A stretch of 64,000 nucleotides of DNA, from NCBI RefSeq assembly GCF_026342435.1, contig NZ_JAPEMT010000002.1:1922001-1986000 (forward strand), given 5' to 3'. A program made the translations under genes and the position numbers. The notes beneath the pieces were generated by a model, which saw nothing but the letters and a program-made list of their open reading frames with translations, searched no databases and was not told where the DNA came from. Shown here one piece after another: positions 23,178 to 32,897 of the stretch. This DNA is from Streptomyces sp. NBC_00237 (GTDB lineage: Bacteria; Actinomycetota; Actinomycetes; Streptomycetales; Streptomycetaceae). How positions within the stretch are numbered: the stretch's first letter is position 1; each line of letters opens with the position of its first letter.

Positions 23178-23821
23178 CTCGCCACCTCAAGATCGGGCAC
23201 GACCTTGCGGAGCTCCTCCGCACTGAGCACTCCCGCACGCAGCAGCACCGGCACCGGGCCGGTCACGTCGACGATCGAGGACGGCAGGTTGCCGGGGGTG
23301 GGGCCGCCGTCCAGGTACACCGAAACGGAGTCGCCCAGCATGTCGAGGGCGGCGTCGCAGGTCTCGGGCGACGGGTGCCCGGTGAGGTTTCCCGAGGAGA
23401 CGGCCATCGGGCCGACCTCGGTGAGCAGCTCGATGGCGATCGGGTGCAGCGGCATCCGGATGGCGACGGTGCCCCGGGTGTCGCCCAGGTCCCACTGCAA
23501 CGACGGCTGGTGCCTGGCGACGAGCGTCAGCCCGCCGGGCCAGAAGGCGTCGACGAGCTCCCACGCCTGCTCGGAGAAGTCCGTGACCAGGCCGTGCAGC
23601 GTGTTCGGGGAGCCGATCAGCACGGGGCTCGGCATGTTGCGCCCGCGTCCCTTGGCCTCCAGCAGGTCGCCGACGGCCTCGCTGCTGAAGGCGTCCGCAC
23701 CGATCCCGTAGACGGTGTCGGTGGGCAGGACGACCAGCTCGCCCCGGCGGACGGCCGAGGCGGCTTCGCGCAGACCGGTCTTGCGGTCGGTCGCGTCGTT
23801 GCAGTCGTATCGCCGTGCCAT
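23174..23821 (-). CDS. L-threonylcarbamoyladenylate synthase (Sua5/YrdC/TsaC family)
   Basis: The 215-aa protein is a single YrdC domain without the Sua5 C-terminal extension. Motifs: LPTDTVYGIGADAFS (substrate entry), KGRGRNMPSPVLIGS (Lys/Arg nucleotide contacts), VAIRMPLHPI and SSGNLTGHPSP. It makes threonylcarbamoyl-AMP from Thr, bicarbonate and ATP, the first step of t6A37 tRNA modification. ATG 23821 is preceded by GGGGGTCC. It lies 50 nt after prmC in the same orientation. Confidence 0.93.
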   Translation of the reverse strand: MARRYDCNDATDRKTGLREAASAVRRGELVVLPTDTVYGIGADAFSSEAVGDLLEAKGRGRNMPSPVLIGSPNTLHGLVTDFSEQAWELVDAFWPGGLTLVARHQPSLQWDLGDTRGTVAIRMPLHPIAIELLTEVGPMAVSSGNLTGHPSPETCDAALDMLGDSVSVYLDGGPTPGNLPSSIVDVTGPVPVLLRAGVLSAEELRKVVPDLEVAS

Positions 23822-23871
23822 TTAACGGACCCCCTCGGGCAGGAACTTCTTGTTGTACGACATCGAACTGG

Positions 23872-24717
23872 TCACGGCATCGCCTTGCGGGCGGTGGCGA
23901 AGCGCGGCCGGTTGTTGAGGTCCGGGTGGTCGGCGGCGTCCGCCCAGCCCCGCTCCTCGGTGAAGATCCACGGGACCTGGCCGCCCTGGGTGTCGGCGTG
24001 CTCGATGACGACGACGCCGCCGGGGCGCAGCAGGCGGTGGGCGGTGCGCTCGATGCCCCGGATCAGGTCGAGGCCGTCCTCGCCGGAGAACAGCGCCATC
24101 TCGGGGTCGTGGTCGCGGGCCTCGGGGGCGACGTACTCCCACTCGGTGAGCGGGATGTACGGCGGATTGGAGATGACGAGGTCGACCTGGCCGTCCAGCT
24201 CGGGCAGCGCGGTGCGCGCGTCGCCGTGGTGGAGGACGACCCGCGACCCGTCAACGTTCTTCCGGGTCCACTTCAGGGCGCCCTCGTCCAGCTCCACGGC
24301 GTGCACGCGCGAGCGCGGCACCTCCTGGGCCAGGGCGAGCGCGATGGCGCCGGAGCCGGTGCACAGGTCGATGATCAGCGGCTCGACGACGTCCATGGCG
24401 CGTACGGCGTCTATCGCCCAGCTGACGACCGACTCGGTCTCCGGCCTCGGCACGAACACGCCTGGTCCGACCTGGAGCTCCAGGTAGCGGAAGAAGGCGC
24501 GTCCGGTGATGTGCTGGAGCGGTTCGCGGGCCTCGCGGCGGGCGATGGCCTCCCAGTAGCGGGCGTCGAAGTCGCTGTCGGGGACCCGGTGCAGCTCTCC
24601 CCGCTTGACGCCGTGGACGAACGAGGCGAGCTCCTCCGCGTCGAAGCGCGGTGAGGGCACGCCGGCGTCGGCCAGCCGCTGGGTGGCCTGCGCCACCTCG
24701 GCGAGCAGCAGATTCAT
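23872..24717 (-). CDS. prmC: Peptide chain release factor N5-glutamine methyltransferase
   Basis: The 281-aa protein starts at ATG 24717 (GGAGGAA, 5 nt spacing). The N-terminal helical domain contacts release factors. The SAM-binding motif [16 protein letters not shown] is near residues 118-133 and the catalytic [11 protein letters not shown] near 178-188. It methylates Gln of the GGQ motif in RF1/RF2. It follows prfA by 74 bp, the usual pairing. Confidence 0.96.
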   Translation of the reverse strand: MNLLLAEVAQATQRLADAGVPSPRFDAEELASFVHGVKRGELHRVPDSDFDARYWEAIARREAREPLQHITGRAFFRYLELQVGPGVFVPRPETESVVSWAIDAVRAMDVVEPLIIDLCTGSGAIALALAQEVPRSRVHAVELDEGALKWTRKNVDGSRVVLHHGDARTALPELDGQVDLVISNPPYIPLTEWEYVAPEARDHDPEMALFSGEDGLDLIRGIERTAHRLLRPGGVVVIEHADTQGGQVPWIFTEERGWADAADHPDLNNRPRFATARKAMP

Positions 24718-24791
24718 CCGGTTCCTCCGGCTTGCAGGGACAGCTGGGTGTCAGGCTCTTTCGTCCGTACGGGTCGCGTACGGACGCGTGC

Positions 24792-25871
24792 TTACTGCGC
24801 GGCGGCGAGCTTCGCCGCGGAGTCGGCGTCGACGAGGGCCTGGATGACGGCGGTGAGGTCGCCGTCGAGGACCTGGTCCAAGTTGTACGCCTTGAAGTTG
24901 ACGCGGTGGTCGGAGATCCGGTTTTCCGGGAAGTTGTACGTCCGGATCTTCTCGGAGCGGTCGACCGTACGCACCTGGCTGCGACGCACGTCCGAGGCTT
25001 CGCGCTCGGCGGCCTCCTGGGCGGCGGCCAGCAGGCGGGAGCGCAGGATGCGCATGGCCTGCTCCTTGTTCTGGAGCTGGCTCTTCTCGTTCTGGCAGGA
25101 GGCGACGACACCGGTCGGCAGGTGCGTGATGCGCACGGCGGAGTCGGTGGTGTTGACGGACTGGCCGCCGGGGCCGGACGAGCGGTAGACGTCGATGCGC
25201 AGGTCGTTCATGTTGACCTCGACCTCGACCTCCTCGGCCTCGGGCGTGACGAGCACGCCGGCGGCGGAGGTGTGGATGCGGCCCTGCGACTCGGTGGAGG
25301 GCACGCGCTGCACGCGGTGCACGCCGCCCTCGTACTTGAGGCGGGCCCACACGCCCTGGCCGGGCTCGGTGGCGCCGTTGCCGCCCTTGGTCTTGACGGC
25401 GACCTGGACGTCCTTGTAGCCGCCCAGCTCGGACTCGGTGGCGTCGATGATCTCGGTCTTCCAGCCGACGCGCTCCGCGTACCTGAGGTACATGCGCAGC
25501 AGGTCACCGGCGAACAGGGCGGACTCGTCGCCGCCCGCGCCCGCCTTGACCTCAAGGATGACGTCCTTGTCGTCGTTGGGGTCCCGGGGGACGAGGAGGA
25601 GCCGCAGCTTCTCGGTGATCTCCTCGCGCTGCTTCTCCAGGTCCTTGACCTCGGCGGCGAAGTCGGGGTCGTCCGCCATGAACTCGCGGGCGGTCTCGAT
25701 GTCCTCGCCGGTCTGCTTCCATGCCTTGTAGGTGCCGATGATCGGGGTGAGTTCGGCATAGCGCTTGTTGAGCTTGCGCGCGTTCGCCTGGTCCGAGTGG
25801 ACCGACGGGTCGGCCAGCTTCTTCTCAAGATCGACGTGCTCGCCGATCAGGTCCTCGACCGCCTCGAACAT
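24792..25871 (-). CDS. prfA: Peptide chain release factor 1
   Basis: The 359-aa protein has the GGQ loop in [19 protein letters not shown] and the C-terminal domain [19 protein letters not shown]1 reads UAA and UAG stop codons. ATG 25871 has AGGAG 7 nt upstream. A terminator for rpmE (25,936-25,982) lies just upstream, so prfA-prmC-Sua5-PTP probably start from their own promoter. Confidence 0.97.
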   Translation of the reverse strand: MFEAVEDLIGEHVDLEKKLADPSVHSDQANARKLNKRYAELTPIIGTYKAWKQTGEDIETAREFMADDPDFAAEVKDLEKQREEITEKLRLLLVPRDPNDDKDVILEVKAGAGGDESALFAGDLLRMYLRYAERVGWKTEIIDATESELGGYKDVQVAVKTKGGNGATEPGQGVWARLKYEGGVHRVQRVPSTESQGRIHTSAAGVLVTPEAEEVEVEVNMNDLRIDVYRSSGPGGQSVNTTDSAVRITHLPTGVVASCQNEKSQLQNKEQAMRILRSRLLAAAQEAAEREASDVRRSQVRTVDRSEKIRTYNFPENRISDHRVNFKAYNLDQVLDGDLTAVIQALVDADSAAKLAAAQ

Positions 25872-25935
25872 CTTCGGGCTCCTGGGTTCGCTAATTCGCT
25901 AAGTAGTGAAGATTGAGCGCCTGCGTCACGACAAA

Positions 25936-25982
25936 GCGCCGGTCCTCCTCCGCTCCGGTGGGGAGCGGTCGAGGACCGGCGC
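25936..25982 (-). terminator. rpmE terminator
   Basis: Outer 12-bp stem GCGCCGGTCCTC / GAGGACCGGCGC (25936-25947, 25971-25982) and inner 7-bp stem CCGCTCC / GGAGCGG (25950-25956, 25962-25968), followed on the minus strand by TTTGTC. Confidence 0.8.
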
Positions 25983-25991
25983 GATGACTCG

Positions 25992-26213
25992 CTACTTCGC
26001 GGCGGAGCCGGCCTTGCCGAAGCGGGCCTCGAAGCGGGCCACGCGGCCACCGGTGTCGAGGATCTTCTGCTTGCCCGTGTAGAACGGGTGGCACTCGGAG
26101 CAGACCTCGGCACGGATGGTGCCTTCGGTCAGGGTGCTACGGGTGGTGAACGACGCGCCACAGGTGCAGCTGACCTGGGTCTCGACGTACTCGGGGTGAA
26201 CATCGCGCTTCAA
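25992..26213 (-). CDS. rpmE: 50S ribosomal protein L31, zinc-binding (C+) form
   Basis: The product is 73 aa from TTG 26213, with AGGAG 6 nt upstream; the frame stays open further but the family starts MKRDVHPEY. Two Cys pairs, SCTCGASF and [12 protein letters not shown], make the zinc site of the C+ paralogue, which is normally replaced by the C- form under zinc starvation through Zur. No C- paralogue is in the window. Confidence 0.96.
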   Translation of the reverse strand: MKRDVHPEYVETQVSCTCGASFTTRSTLTEGTIRAEVCSECHPFYTGKQKILDTGGRVARFEARFGKAGSAAK

Positions 26214-26431
26214 GGTGACTCCTAGAGTTTCGGGAGGGCACCGGGTCGCATCCGCGGATTTGCGGGTACGTGAACCGGGGCCGACGGACCAGTCTGCCAG
26301 GGCTGGCCCCCGCTTCAAAATTCGAAGGCAATGGTCTCAACGGGGAGGGCCCCCGATGTATTCCACGCCACGGGGGGACGGCTGTTTCCGGCCGCCGCCC
26401 CCGGCGACGCCCCGATCGGCGCCGACGGTCC

Positions 26432-27535
26432 TCAGCCGCCGCTGACGATCTTCCCGGCGTCGCCCTTGTCGCCCGCCGAGCCCTCGGTGACGGACGCGGG
26501 GATGGGCAGGTCGGCCCTGAGCGCCCGCCAGAGCTCCTGGGACTGCTTGTCCAGGGGGACCACGCGGTTGGGGTCCCGGGGGTCGTACTGGACGGGCAGG
26601 GTGACCATCTTCATGTCCTCGGCGCCGATGCCCTTGAGGCCGTTGGCGAAGGAGACGAGGCTGGACACGGAGGCCAGGTCGTTGTCGGTCGTCACGGCCT
26701 TGGTGGCCGCGTCCCCGAGGTCGTACAGCTTCTTGGGGTTGGTGAACACCCCGATGTCCTTGACCTGCGTGATCAGGGCCTTCATGAACGCCTGCTGAAG
26801 CTGGATGCGGCCGAGGTCGCTGCCGTCGCCGACGCTCTTCCGGGTGCGTACGAGTCCGAGGGACTGCTCGCCGTTGAGCTGGTGGGTGCCGGGCGGGAGG
26901 TCGAGGTGGCTCTTGGAGTCCTTGATCGCCTTGGTGGTGGTGACCGGGACGCCGCCGAGCTCGTCGATGAGCTTCTTGAAGCCGGTGAAGTCGACCTCGA
27001 CGTAGTGGTCCATGCGGATGCCGGACATCGTCTCGACGGTCTTCACCGCGCAGGCGGGGCCGCCGACCTCGTACGCCGTGTTGAACATCTGGCGGTCGGC
27101 CGCCGGGACCTTCGTCCTGCCGTCCTTGTCGGAGACGCACTCCGGGCGGGAGACGAGGGTGTCGCGCGGGATCGAGACGATGCTGGCCTTCTTGTGGCCC
27201 TCGTACACGTGCAGGATCATCGCCGTGTCGGAGCGGGCGCCGCCCTCGTCGGTCCCGTACTTGGCGTTGTCGCCGTGGCGGGAGTCGGAGCCGAGGACGA
27301 GGATGTCCTGCGATCCGTTGTCGACCTCGTCGGGACGGTCGGTGCCGAGGGCGCCGTTGATGTCGACGCCCTTGAGGTTGCCGTTGAGCTTGAAGTAGAC
27401 GGCGCCGAGGCCGCCGCCGCCGACCAGCACCACTCCTGCGGCCACCCATGCCAGGGTGGCGCCCTTCCGGCGCTTGCGCTCTGCCCGGCGCTTGCCGGTG
27501 GCCCGTATTCGGCCGCTCCTGCCCTGGTCGCTCAT
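26432..27535 (-). CDS. LytR-CpsA-Psr (LCP) family cell-wall glycopolymer ligase
   Basis: The product is 367 aa from ATG 27535 (GAGGAG 3 nt upstream; the frame extends upstream without support). A short basic cytoplasmic tail and one transmembrane helix (about 30-52) precede the extracellular LCP domain. Key motifs: ILVLGSDSRHGD, RSDTAMILHV, ASIVSIPRDTLV (catalytic Arg/Asp), ALGL-type LGLVRTRKSVGDGSDLGR. LCP enzymes move undecaprenyl-linked polymers onto peptidoglycan. The promoter region at 27,611-27,638 suggests envelope-stress control. Confidence 0.93.
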   Translation of the reverse strand: MSDQGRSGRIRATGKRRAERKRRKGATLAWVAAGVVLVGGGGLGAVYFKLNGNLKGVDINGALGTDRPDEVDNGSQDILVLGSDSRHGDNAKYGTDEGGARSDTAMILHVYEGHKKASIVSIPRDTLVSRPECVSDKDGRTKVPAADRQMFNTAYEVGGPACAVKTVETMSGIRMDHYVEVDFTGFKKLIDELGGVPVTTTKAIKDSKSHLDLPPGTHQLNGEQSLGLVRTRKSVGDGSDLGRIQLQQAFMKALITQVKDIGVFTNPKKLYDLGDAATKAVTTDNDLASVSSLVSFANGLKGIGAEDMKMVTLPVQYDPRDPNRVVPLDKQSQELWRALRADLPIPASVTEGSAGDKGDAGKIVSGG

Positions 27536-27610
27536 CTGCTCCTCAGTCCCTCGTGGATAACCCGCGTTCCCCCTGCCGTGGTGGATCAGGCACGGTTTGT
27601 CGACACTTGT

Positions 27611-27638
27611 CAGACGTTGAATTACCCAGAAGGGTTGC
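27611..27638 (-). promoter_or_regulatory. ECF (SigE-like) promoter for the LCP gene
   Basis: On the minus strand GCAACC (27633-27638), a 16-nt spacer, then CGTCTG (27611-27616). This matches the S. coelicolor sigma-E promoter layout as I remember it (GCAACC, 16 nt, CGTCT). The start codon is about 75 nt downstream. An LCP ligase is a plausible sigma-E target. Confidence 0.45.
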
Positions 27639-27880
27639 ACAGCGGTGCCGCGTGCCTGGCGCGGAAGAGGCTTGGCCCGCATGCTGCCGGACTCCTCTAA
27701 GAGGGCTTCTTATCTGCGCTGAGCTGCGCCTTCTCCGGTGCGGGTGCGGGGATATTTCATGATCACGCCGTGTGACGGGTGTGGCGCAAGTCTCGAACGG
27801 GTCACGGCTCGCGTAGCTCGGGTTCGCCTGCGGCGGGTGTCCTCCAACGCCGGACGGGCTGGTTCTACGGGAAACGCCAC

Positions 27881-27927
27881 GAGCCCGGGTGCGGGTCACT
27901 GGGAGAGTGACCCGCACCCGGGCTCGT
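27881..27927 (-). terminator. rho terminator
   Basis: A perfect 21-bp stem (27881-27901 and 27907-27927) with loop GGGAG starts 27 nt past the rho stop; the minus strand continues TGGCGTTTCCC. Confidence 0.85.
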
Positions 27928-27953
27928 ACGAGACCAGCTGCGCCCGAGGGCGA

Positions 27954-30086
27954 CTAGTCGTTGGAGTTGCCGTTGCCCGACGGAGTCGTCTTGGCGATCT
28001 GCATCAGGAACTCCGCGTTCGACTTCGTCTGCTTCATCTTGTCGAGCAGCAGCTCGATCGCCTGCTGCGAGTCGAGCGCGTGCAGCACCCGCCGCAGCTT
28101 CCAGACGATCGCCAGCTCCTCCGCGTTGAGGAGGATCTCTTCCTTACGCGTACCGGACGGGTCGACGTCCACCGCGGGGAAGATCCGCTTGTCGGCGAGC
28201 TTCCGGTCGAGCTTGAGCTCCATGTTGCCGGTGCCCTTGAACTCCTCGAAGATCACCTCGTCCATGCGGGACCCGGTGTCGACCAGCGCGGTGGCGAGGA
28301 TGGTCAGCGAGCCGCCGTCCTCGATGTTGCGCGCCGCACCGAAGAAGCGCTTCGGCGGGTAGAGCGCGGTCGAGTCGACACCACCGGAGAGGATGCGCCC
28401 GGAGGCCGGGGCCGCCAGGTTGTACGCACGGCCCAGGCGGGTGATGGAGTCCAGCAGAACGACGACGTCGTGGCCCAGCTCCACCAGACGCTTGGCGCGC
28501 TCGATGGCGAGCTCGGCGACCGTGGTGTGGTCCTCGGCGGGGCGGTCGAAGGTCGAGGAGATGACCTCGCCCTTCACCGACCGCTGCATGTCGGTGACCT
28601 CTTCCGGACGCTCGTCGACCAGGACGACCATCAGGTGGCACTCGGGGTTGTTGACCGTGATCGCGTTGGCGATGGCCTGCATGATCATGGTCTTGCCGGT
28701 CTTCGGCGGGGCCACGATCAGACCGCGCTGGCCCTTGCCGATCGGCGCGACGAGGTCGATGATCCGGGTCGTCAGGACGCCCGGGTCGGTCTCCAGGCGC
28801 AGCCGGTCCTGCGGGTAGAGCGGGGTGAGCTTCTGGAACTCGGGGCGGCCTCGGCCGCTCTCCGGCGCCATGCCGTTGACGGAGTCCAGGCGCACCAGCG
28901 CGTTGAACTTCTCGCGGCGCTCGCCGTCCTTGGGCTGGCGGACCGCACCCGTGGTGTGGTCGCCCTTGCGCAGGCCGTTCTTGCGGACCTGGGCGAGGGA
29001 GACGTACACGTCGTTCGGGCCCGGCAGGTAGCCGGACGTACGGATGAACGCGTAGTTGTCGAGGATGTCCAGGATGCCCGCGACGGGAATCAGAACGTCG
29101 TCGTCGTTGACCTGCGGCGGGGCGTCGCTGCCGAACTCGTCGCGGCCACGACGGCCACGGCGGTCGCGGTAGCGGCCACGACGGCCGCGACGGCCGCCCT
29201 CGAAGTCGTCGTCGTCCTGCGGACCATTGTCACGGTCACGGTCGCGGTCACGGTCGCGGCCCTGGTTGCCCTGGTTCCCGCCGCTGACCTGGCCGCCCTG
29301 GCTTCCGCCACCGGCTTGGCCCTGGCCCTGACCCTGGCCCTGGCGCTGCTGGCGGCCCTGGCCCTGGTCGTCGCCGCCCTTGTTCCCTCGGTCGCGGTCA
29401 CGGTCGCGGTCACGACGGCTCTGGCGGTCCTGGCGGTCGCCGCGACCCTGACGGTCGCCTCGGTTGCCTCGGTCACGGCGGCCCTCGGCGTTGTCGACCG
29501 CCTGGTCGGCCTTGGCGTCGGTCTTGACGTCCGTCTGCGCCTCGGCCTTGACCTCGGTCTTGACGTCACCCTTGGGCTCGGACTTCTGGCGGTCCGTCAC
29601 CTCACTGGCGGAGGTGGCCTGTTCGGGGCTTCCGGCCGCTGCGGTGGCGCGGCGGCGGCGGCGCTCGCCGACCGGCTGGTCGTCACTCGCGGGCTGGCCC
29701 GGAATGTCGATCTGCTGCTGCGCGACGGCCTTCTCGGCCTTCGCCGGAGCCTCGGCTTCCGGAGCGGCCTCGACGGCGCGGGACTTGGCGGTGGCGCGGC
29801 GCTTCGGCTTGGTCTCGGCCTCGGCCGGGGCGCTCTTGGCCGGGGCGGTGCCGCCGCCTGCCTGCGTCTCCTTGATGACCTCGATCAGCTGGCCCTTGCG
29901 CATGCGCGCGGTGCCCTTGATCCCGAGGCCGGACGCGACCTGCTGCAGCTCGGCCAGGACCATGCCGTCCAGGCCGGTGCCGGAGCGGCGGCGCCTTGGG
30001 GCACTGCCGGTGGCAGCACCTGCGTCGGACGCGTTGTCGACATTCTTGTCGGCAGTCACGCCCATCAGATCGGTGGTGTCGCTCAC
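27954..30086 (-). CDS. rho: Transcription termination factor Rho with long low-complexity insert
   Basis: The product is 710 aa from GTG 30086 (AAGGA 7 nt upstream). Residues about 28-60 are the Rho N-terminal helical domain ([21 protein letters not shown]). A low-complexity region of about 270 residues follows, first Ala/Glu/Lys-rich, then Arg/Asp/Gly/Gln-rich (many RDRD and QGQG runs). The OSBP RNA-binding domain starts near 330 ([20 protein letters not shown]). The ATPase has P-loop APPKTGKTM, Walker B-like [16 protein letters not shown] and the R-loop/Q-loop. Rho is an RNA-DNA helicase that ends untranslated transcripts. E. coli Rho is 419 aa; the insert accounts for the difference. Confidence 0.97.
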   Translation of the reverse strand: MSDTTDLMGVTADKNVDNASDAGAATGSAPRRRRSGTGLDGMVLAELQQVASGLGIKGTARMRKGQLIEVIKETQAGGGTAPAKSAPAEAETKPKRRATAKSRAVEAAPEAEAPAKAEKAVAQQQIDIPGQPASDDQPVGERRRRRATAAAGSPEQATSASEVTDRQKSEPKGDVKTEVKAEAQTDVKTDAKADQAVDNAEGRRDRGNRGDRQGRGDRQDRQSRRDRDRDRDRGNKGGDDQGQGRQQRQGQGQGQGQAGGGSQGGQVSGGNQGNQGRDRDRDRDRDNGPQDDDDFEGGRRGRRGRYRDRRGRRGRDEFGSDAPPQVNDDDVLIPVAGILDILDNYAFIRTSGYLPGPNDVYVSLAQVRKNGLRKGDHTTGAVRQPKDGERREKFNALVRLDSVNGMAPESGRGRPEFQKLTPLYPQDRLRLETDPGVLTTRIIDLVAPIGKGQRGLIVAPPKTGKTMIMQAIANAITVNNPECHLMVVLVDERPEEVTDMQRSVKGEVISSTFDRPAEDHTTVAELAIERAKRLVELGHDVVVLLDSITRLGRAYNLAAPASGRILSGGVDSTALYPPKRFFGAARNIEDGGSLTILATALVDTGSRMDEVIFEEFKGTGNMELKLDRKLADKRIFPAVDVDPSGTRKEEILLNAEELAIVWKLRRVLHALDSQQAIELLLDKMKQTKSNAEFLMQIAKTTPSGNGNSND

Positions 30087-30464
30087 GAAGGGTCCTTCCC
30101 TGGAGCGGACGTCGGCCTGTCTGGCTCGGCGACCGGTTGTGCTGTGCCGGCGGTTCCCTAGGAAGAACCGTGCCGGGGCGGTGGTCCGCCGGATGTGGCG
30201 GAGAGATAAACGTGCGTGGGGTTCCGACCCGAAGTCCCCAGTTGCCCCCTCTGGGAAGAACGCGGGGTGTCGTGCCGGTTCCGGAGCGTGCTCAAAACTG
30301 CTCAGGCAGGCTGCTCAGGCAGTTTGGGGAGGCTCCCGGAAGAAGATGGTCCCGAAGGGGACACCATGCACCGCGCCGCAAGGGCGTCGGATGCAGACTT
30401 GAGATTAACACTACCGGCTCCAACAAACATTCCCCCTCTCTTCCACCGGCAATCGCTCGCGGCC
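30087..30464 (-). other. rho leader region (378 bp)
   Basis: The gap between thrB and rho holds a repeat cluster: CTGCTCAGGCAG twice (30298-30309, 30311-30322), flanked by AAACTG / CAGTTT (30295-30300, 30320-30325), so the RNA could fold in more than one way. A locally AT-rich stretch at 30,400-30,440 has a minus-strand TAGTGT that could be a -10. If transcription starts there, the rho 5' leader is about 300 nt. Confidence 0.4.
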
Positions 30465-31397
30465 CTATCCGGACACGTCCTGCGGTGCGAGCGGAAGCAC
30501 GCACGCCCCTACGGCGTCGAGGTTGAGCCGCGCCTCGGCCCATCCGTCGCCCGCCATCCGTACGACCTTGTCGGCCGTACCGTCCTCGGCCAGTGCGAGG
30601 ACCGTGGGGCCCGCACCGGAGATGACGGCGGGAACGCCGTCCGCGCGCAGCCGGGCCACCAGCGCGAGGCTCTCGGGCATCGCGGGGGTCCGGTAGTCCT
30701 GGTGGAGACGGTCCTCGGTGGCGGGCAGCAGCAGCTCGGGGCGCCTGGTCAGGGCCTCGACGAGCAGGGCGGCGCGGCCCGCGTTCACGCTTGCGTCCAC
30801 ATGGGGGACCGTACGGGGGAGAAGACCGCGGGCGGCCTCGGTGAGGACCGGCGTGGAGGGCACGAAGACCACCGGAACGATGGAATCCGCGGGGTCCATC
30901 CGGATCGCGCGCGCCGCTCCCGAGTCCATCCAGGCGAGGGTGAAGCCGCCGAGGAGGCAGGCGGCGACGTTGTCGGGGTGGCCCTCGATCTCGGTGGCGA
31001 GCTCCAGGAGGGCCTCGTCGTCCAGCTTGGCGTCGCCGCCTATGGTCACCGCGCGGGCGGCCATGATGCCCGCGCAGATCGCGGCGGAGGAGGAACCGAG
31101 GCCACGGCCGTGCGGGATGCGGTTGGCGCAGACGATCTCCAGGCCGCGCGGCTGGCCGCCGAGCACGTCGAAGGCGGTGCGCATGGCCCGTACGAGAAGG
31201 TGCCGTTCGTCGCGGGGCAGCGTCTCGGCGCCCTCGCCCGCGATGTCGATGTGCAGGCCGGAGTCGGCGACGCGTACGACCACGTCGTCGTACAAGCCGA
31301 CCGCCAGGCCGAAGGCGTCGAAGCCCGGCCCCAGGTTGGCACTGGTGGCGGGGACGCGCACGCGCACGGCGGCGGCTCGGAAAGCGGGACCGGCCAT
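30465..31397 (-). CDS. thrB: Homoserine kinase
   Basis: The product is 310 aa from ATG 31397 (AAGGAG 11 nt upstream); the open frame extends to 31730 without a start context. GHMP-kinase motifs: VPATSANLGPGFDAFG near the N-terminus and the ATP loop PHGRGLGSSSAAICAG near residue 100. It phosphorylates homoserine for threonine synthesis. Gene order hom-thrC-thrB is the actinobacterial arrangement, but a 423-bp gap separates thrB from thrC. Confidence 0.96.
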   Translation of the reverse strand: MAGPAFRAAAVRVRVPATSANLGPGFDAFGLAVGLYDDVVVRVADSGLHIDIAGEGAETLPRDERHLLVRAMRTAFDVLGGQPRGLEIVCANRIPHGRGLGSSSAAICAGIMAARAVTIGGDAKLDDEALLELATEIEGHPDNVAACLLGGFTLAWMDSGAARAIRMDPADSIVPVVFVPSTPVLTEAARGLLPRTVPHVDASVNAGRAALLVEALTRRPELLLPATEDRLHQDYRTPAMPESLALVARLRADGVPAVISGAGPTVLALAEDGTADKVVRMAGDGWAEARLNLDAVGACVLPLAPQDVSG

Positions 31398-31820
31398 CGC
31401 TCGACGATCTCCTTGTGTGGCTGGGGTGTTGGCGAGGTGGTGAGGACTTCGCTTCGAGGGCTTTCGGAACTCCGGGAACCGTGGTCCCGGGCCTGTACGG
31501 CAACGACGCCGCGCATATGCGGCGTGGCGGGTTCGGTACAGCCTATCGAAGGAAGGTTCCCTGGCGACATAGGGCGCACGTGTCGCTTGGGCGTGGGCCG
31601 CTTGGGCGCGGGCCGCAGGGGTTGGGCGGTCGCCCGGTTGGGGTGCGGGGTTCCGTGCGGGTCCGATGCGGCTGGTCGCGCCCACGCCGCGGAGCCGCAC
31701 ATCGATACAGCCCCGCGCCCCTTGGTGCATGGCCCGCGCCCGGTGAAAGGTGCGGTCCGCGCCCTGGCGGAAGACGTGGCCCGCGCCCCGGTGAGGAGGG
31801 CGGGCCGCGCCTCGGAGTGC
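31398..31820 (-). other. 423-bp gap between thrC and thrB
   Basis: A palindrome ACGCCGC-GCATAT-GCGGCGT (31506-31525) and an imperfect one around CCGGGAACC/GGTCCCGG (31473-31491) lie near thrB. Close to thrC there are imperfect GC-rich direct repeats around GTGGCCCGCGCCC (about 31,727-31,810). No open frame with support; probably thrC terminator and thrB promoter. Confidence 0.4.
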
Positions 31821-32891
31821 TTACGCCAGGCCGAGCTTTTCGGCGGCGGTGGCGGCGTCGACCGGGACCGTGACCGGCTGGGGGGCGCCCGCGACGGCCC
31901 AGTCGGGGTCCTTGAGCCCGTTGCCCGTGACGGTGCAGACGATGCGCTGGCCCTTGTCGACCTTGCCCTCTTCGGCGGCCTTCAGGAGACCGGCGACCGA
32001 CGCGGCCGACGCGGGCTCCACGAAGACGCCCTCCTGGGAGGCCAACAGGCGGTAGGCCGACAGGATTTGACGGTCCGTCACCTCGTCGATGTGGCCGCCC
32101 GACTCATCCCGCGCGGCGAGCGCGAAGTCCCAGGAGGCCGGGTTGCCGATGCGGATCGCGGTGGCGACCGTCGAGGGGTCCTTGACGATCTCGCCGCGCA
32201 CGATCGGCGCGGAGCCGGATGCCTGGTAGCCCCACATCCGGGGGGTGTGCGTGGCGAGCTTGTCGGCCGCGTACTCCCGGTAGCCCTTCCAGTACGCGGT
32301 GATGTTGCCCGCGTTGCCGACCGGGAGGACGTGGATGTCCGGGGCGTCGCCGAGCGCGTCGACGATCTCGAAGGCGGCCGTCTTCTGGCCCTCGATGCGT
32401 ACCGGGTTGACCGAGTTGACCAGCGCCACCGGGTAGTTGTCGGAGAGCGAGCGGGCCAGGGTCAGGCAGTCGTCGAAGTTTCCGTCGACCTGGAGGATCT
32501 TCGCGCCGTGGACCAGTGCCTGGCCCATCTTGCCAAGCGCGATCTTGCCCTGCGGGACCAGTACGGCGCAGACCATGCCCGCGCGCACCGCGTAGGCGGC
32601 GGCCGAGGCGGAGGTGTTGCCGGTGGAGGCGCAGATGACGGCCTTCGCGCCCTCCTCCTTGGCCCGCGTGATCGCCATGGTCATGCCTCGGTCCTTGAAG
32701 GACCCGGTCGGGTTGGCGCCCTCGACCTTGAGGTACACCTCGCAGCCCGTGCGCTCGGAAAGGACCTGCGCGCGGACGAGCGGCGTGCCGCCCTCGCCGA
32801 GCGAGACGACCGGCGTCGTGGCCGTCACCGGGAGCCGGTCCCGGTACTCCTCGATGATGCCGCGCCACTGGTGGGTGCCCTGGATGGTCAT
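31821..32891 (-). CDS. thrC: Threonine synthase
   Basis: The 356-aa PLP enzyme (fold-type II, short class) has the Schiff-base Lys in [14 protein letters not shown] near residue 60, the phosphate-binding loop [13 protein letters not shown] and the family entry [13 protein letters not shown]. It converts phosphohomoserine to threonine. ATG 32891 has AAGGA 4 nt upstream. It follows hom by 6 nt and is co-transcribed with it. Confidence 0.97.
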   Translation of the reverse strand: MTIQGTHQWRGIIEEYRDRLPVTATTPVVSLGEGGTPLVRAQVLSERTGCEVYLKVEGANPTGSFKDRGMTMAITRAKEEGAKAVICASTGNTSASAAAYAVRAGMVCAVLVPQGKIALGKMGQALVHGAKILQVDGNFDDCLTLARSLSDNYPVALVNSVNPVRIEGQKTAAFEIVDALGDAPDIHVLPVGNAGNITAYWKGYREYAADKLATHTPRMWGYQASGSAPIVRGEIVKDPSTVATAIRIGNPASWDFALAARDESGGHIDEVTDRQILSAYRLLASQEGVFVEPASAASVAGLLKAAEEGKVDKGQRIVCTVTGNGLKDPDWAVAGAPQPVTVPVDAATAAEKLGLA

Positions 32892-32897
32892 GGGTCC

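Larger units (their letters stand above)
27536..27953. other. 418-bp gap between the LCP gene and rho
   Basis: Holds, from right to left, the rho terminator (27,881-27,927), a short CCTCT-A-AGAGG palindrome near 27,694, and the ECF-type promoter of the LCP gene. No open frame with a ribosome site is seen. Confidence 0.6.

Noticed and set aside
29090-29570. Repeated short DNA units resembling a CRISPR-like array
   Set aside because: They are in-frame codons for the RD/GQ-rich insert of Rho; no regular spacers.
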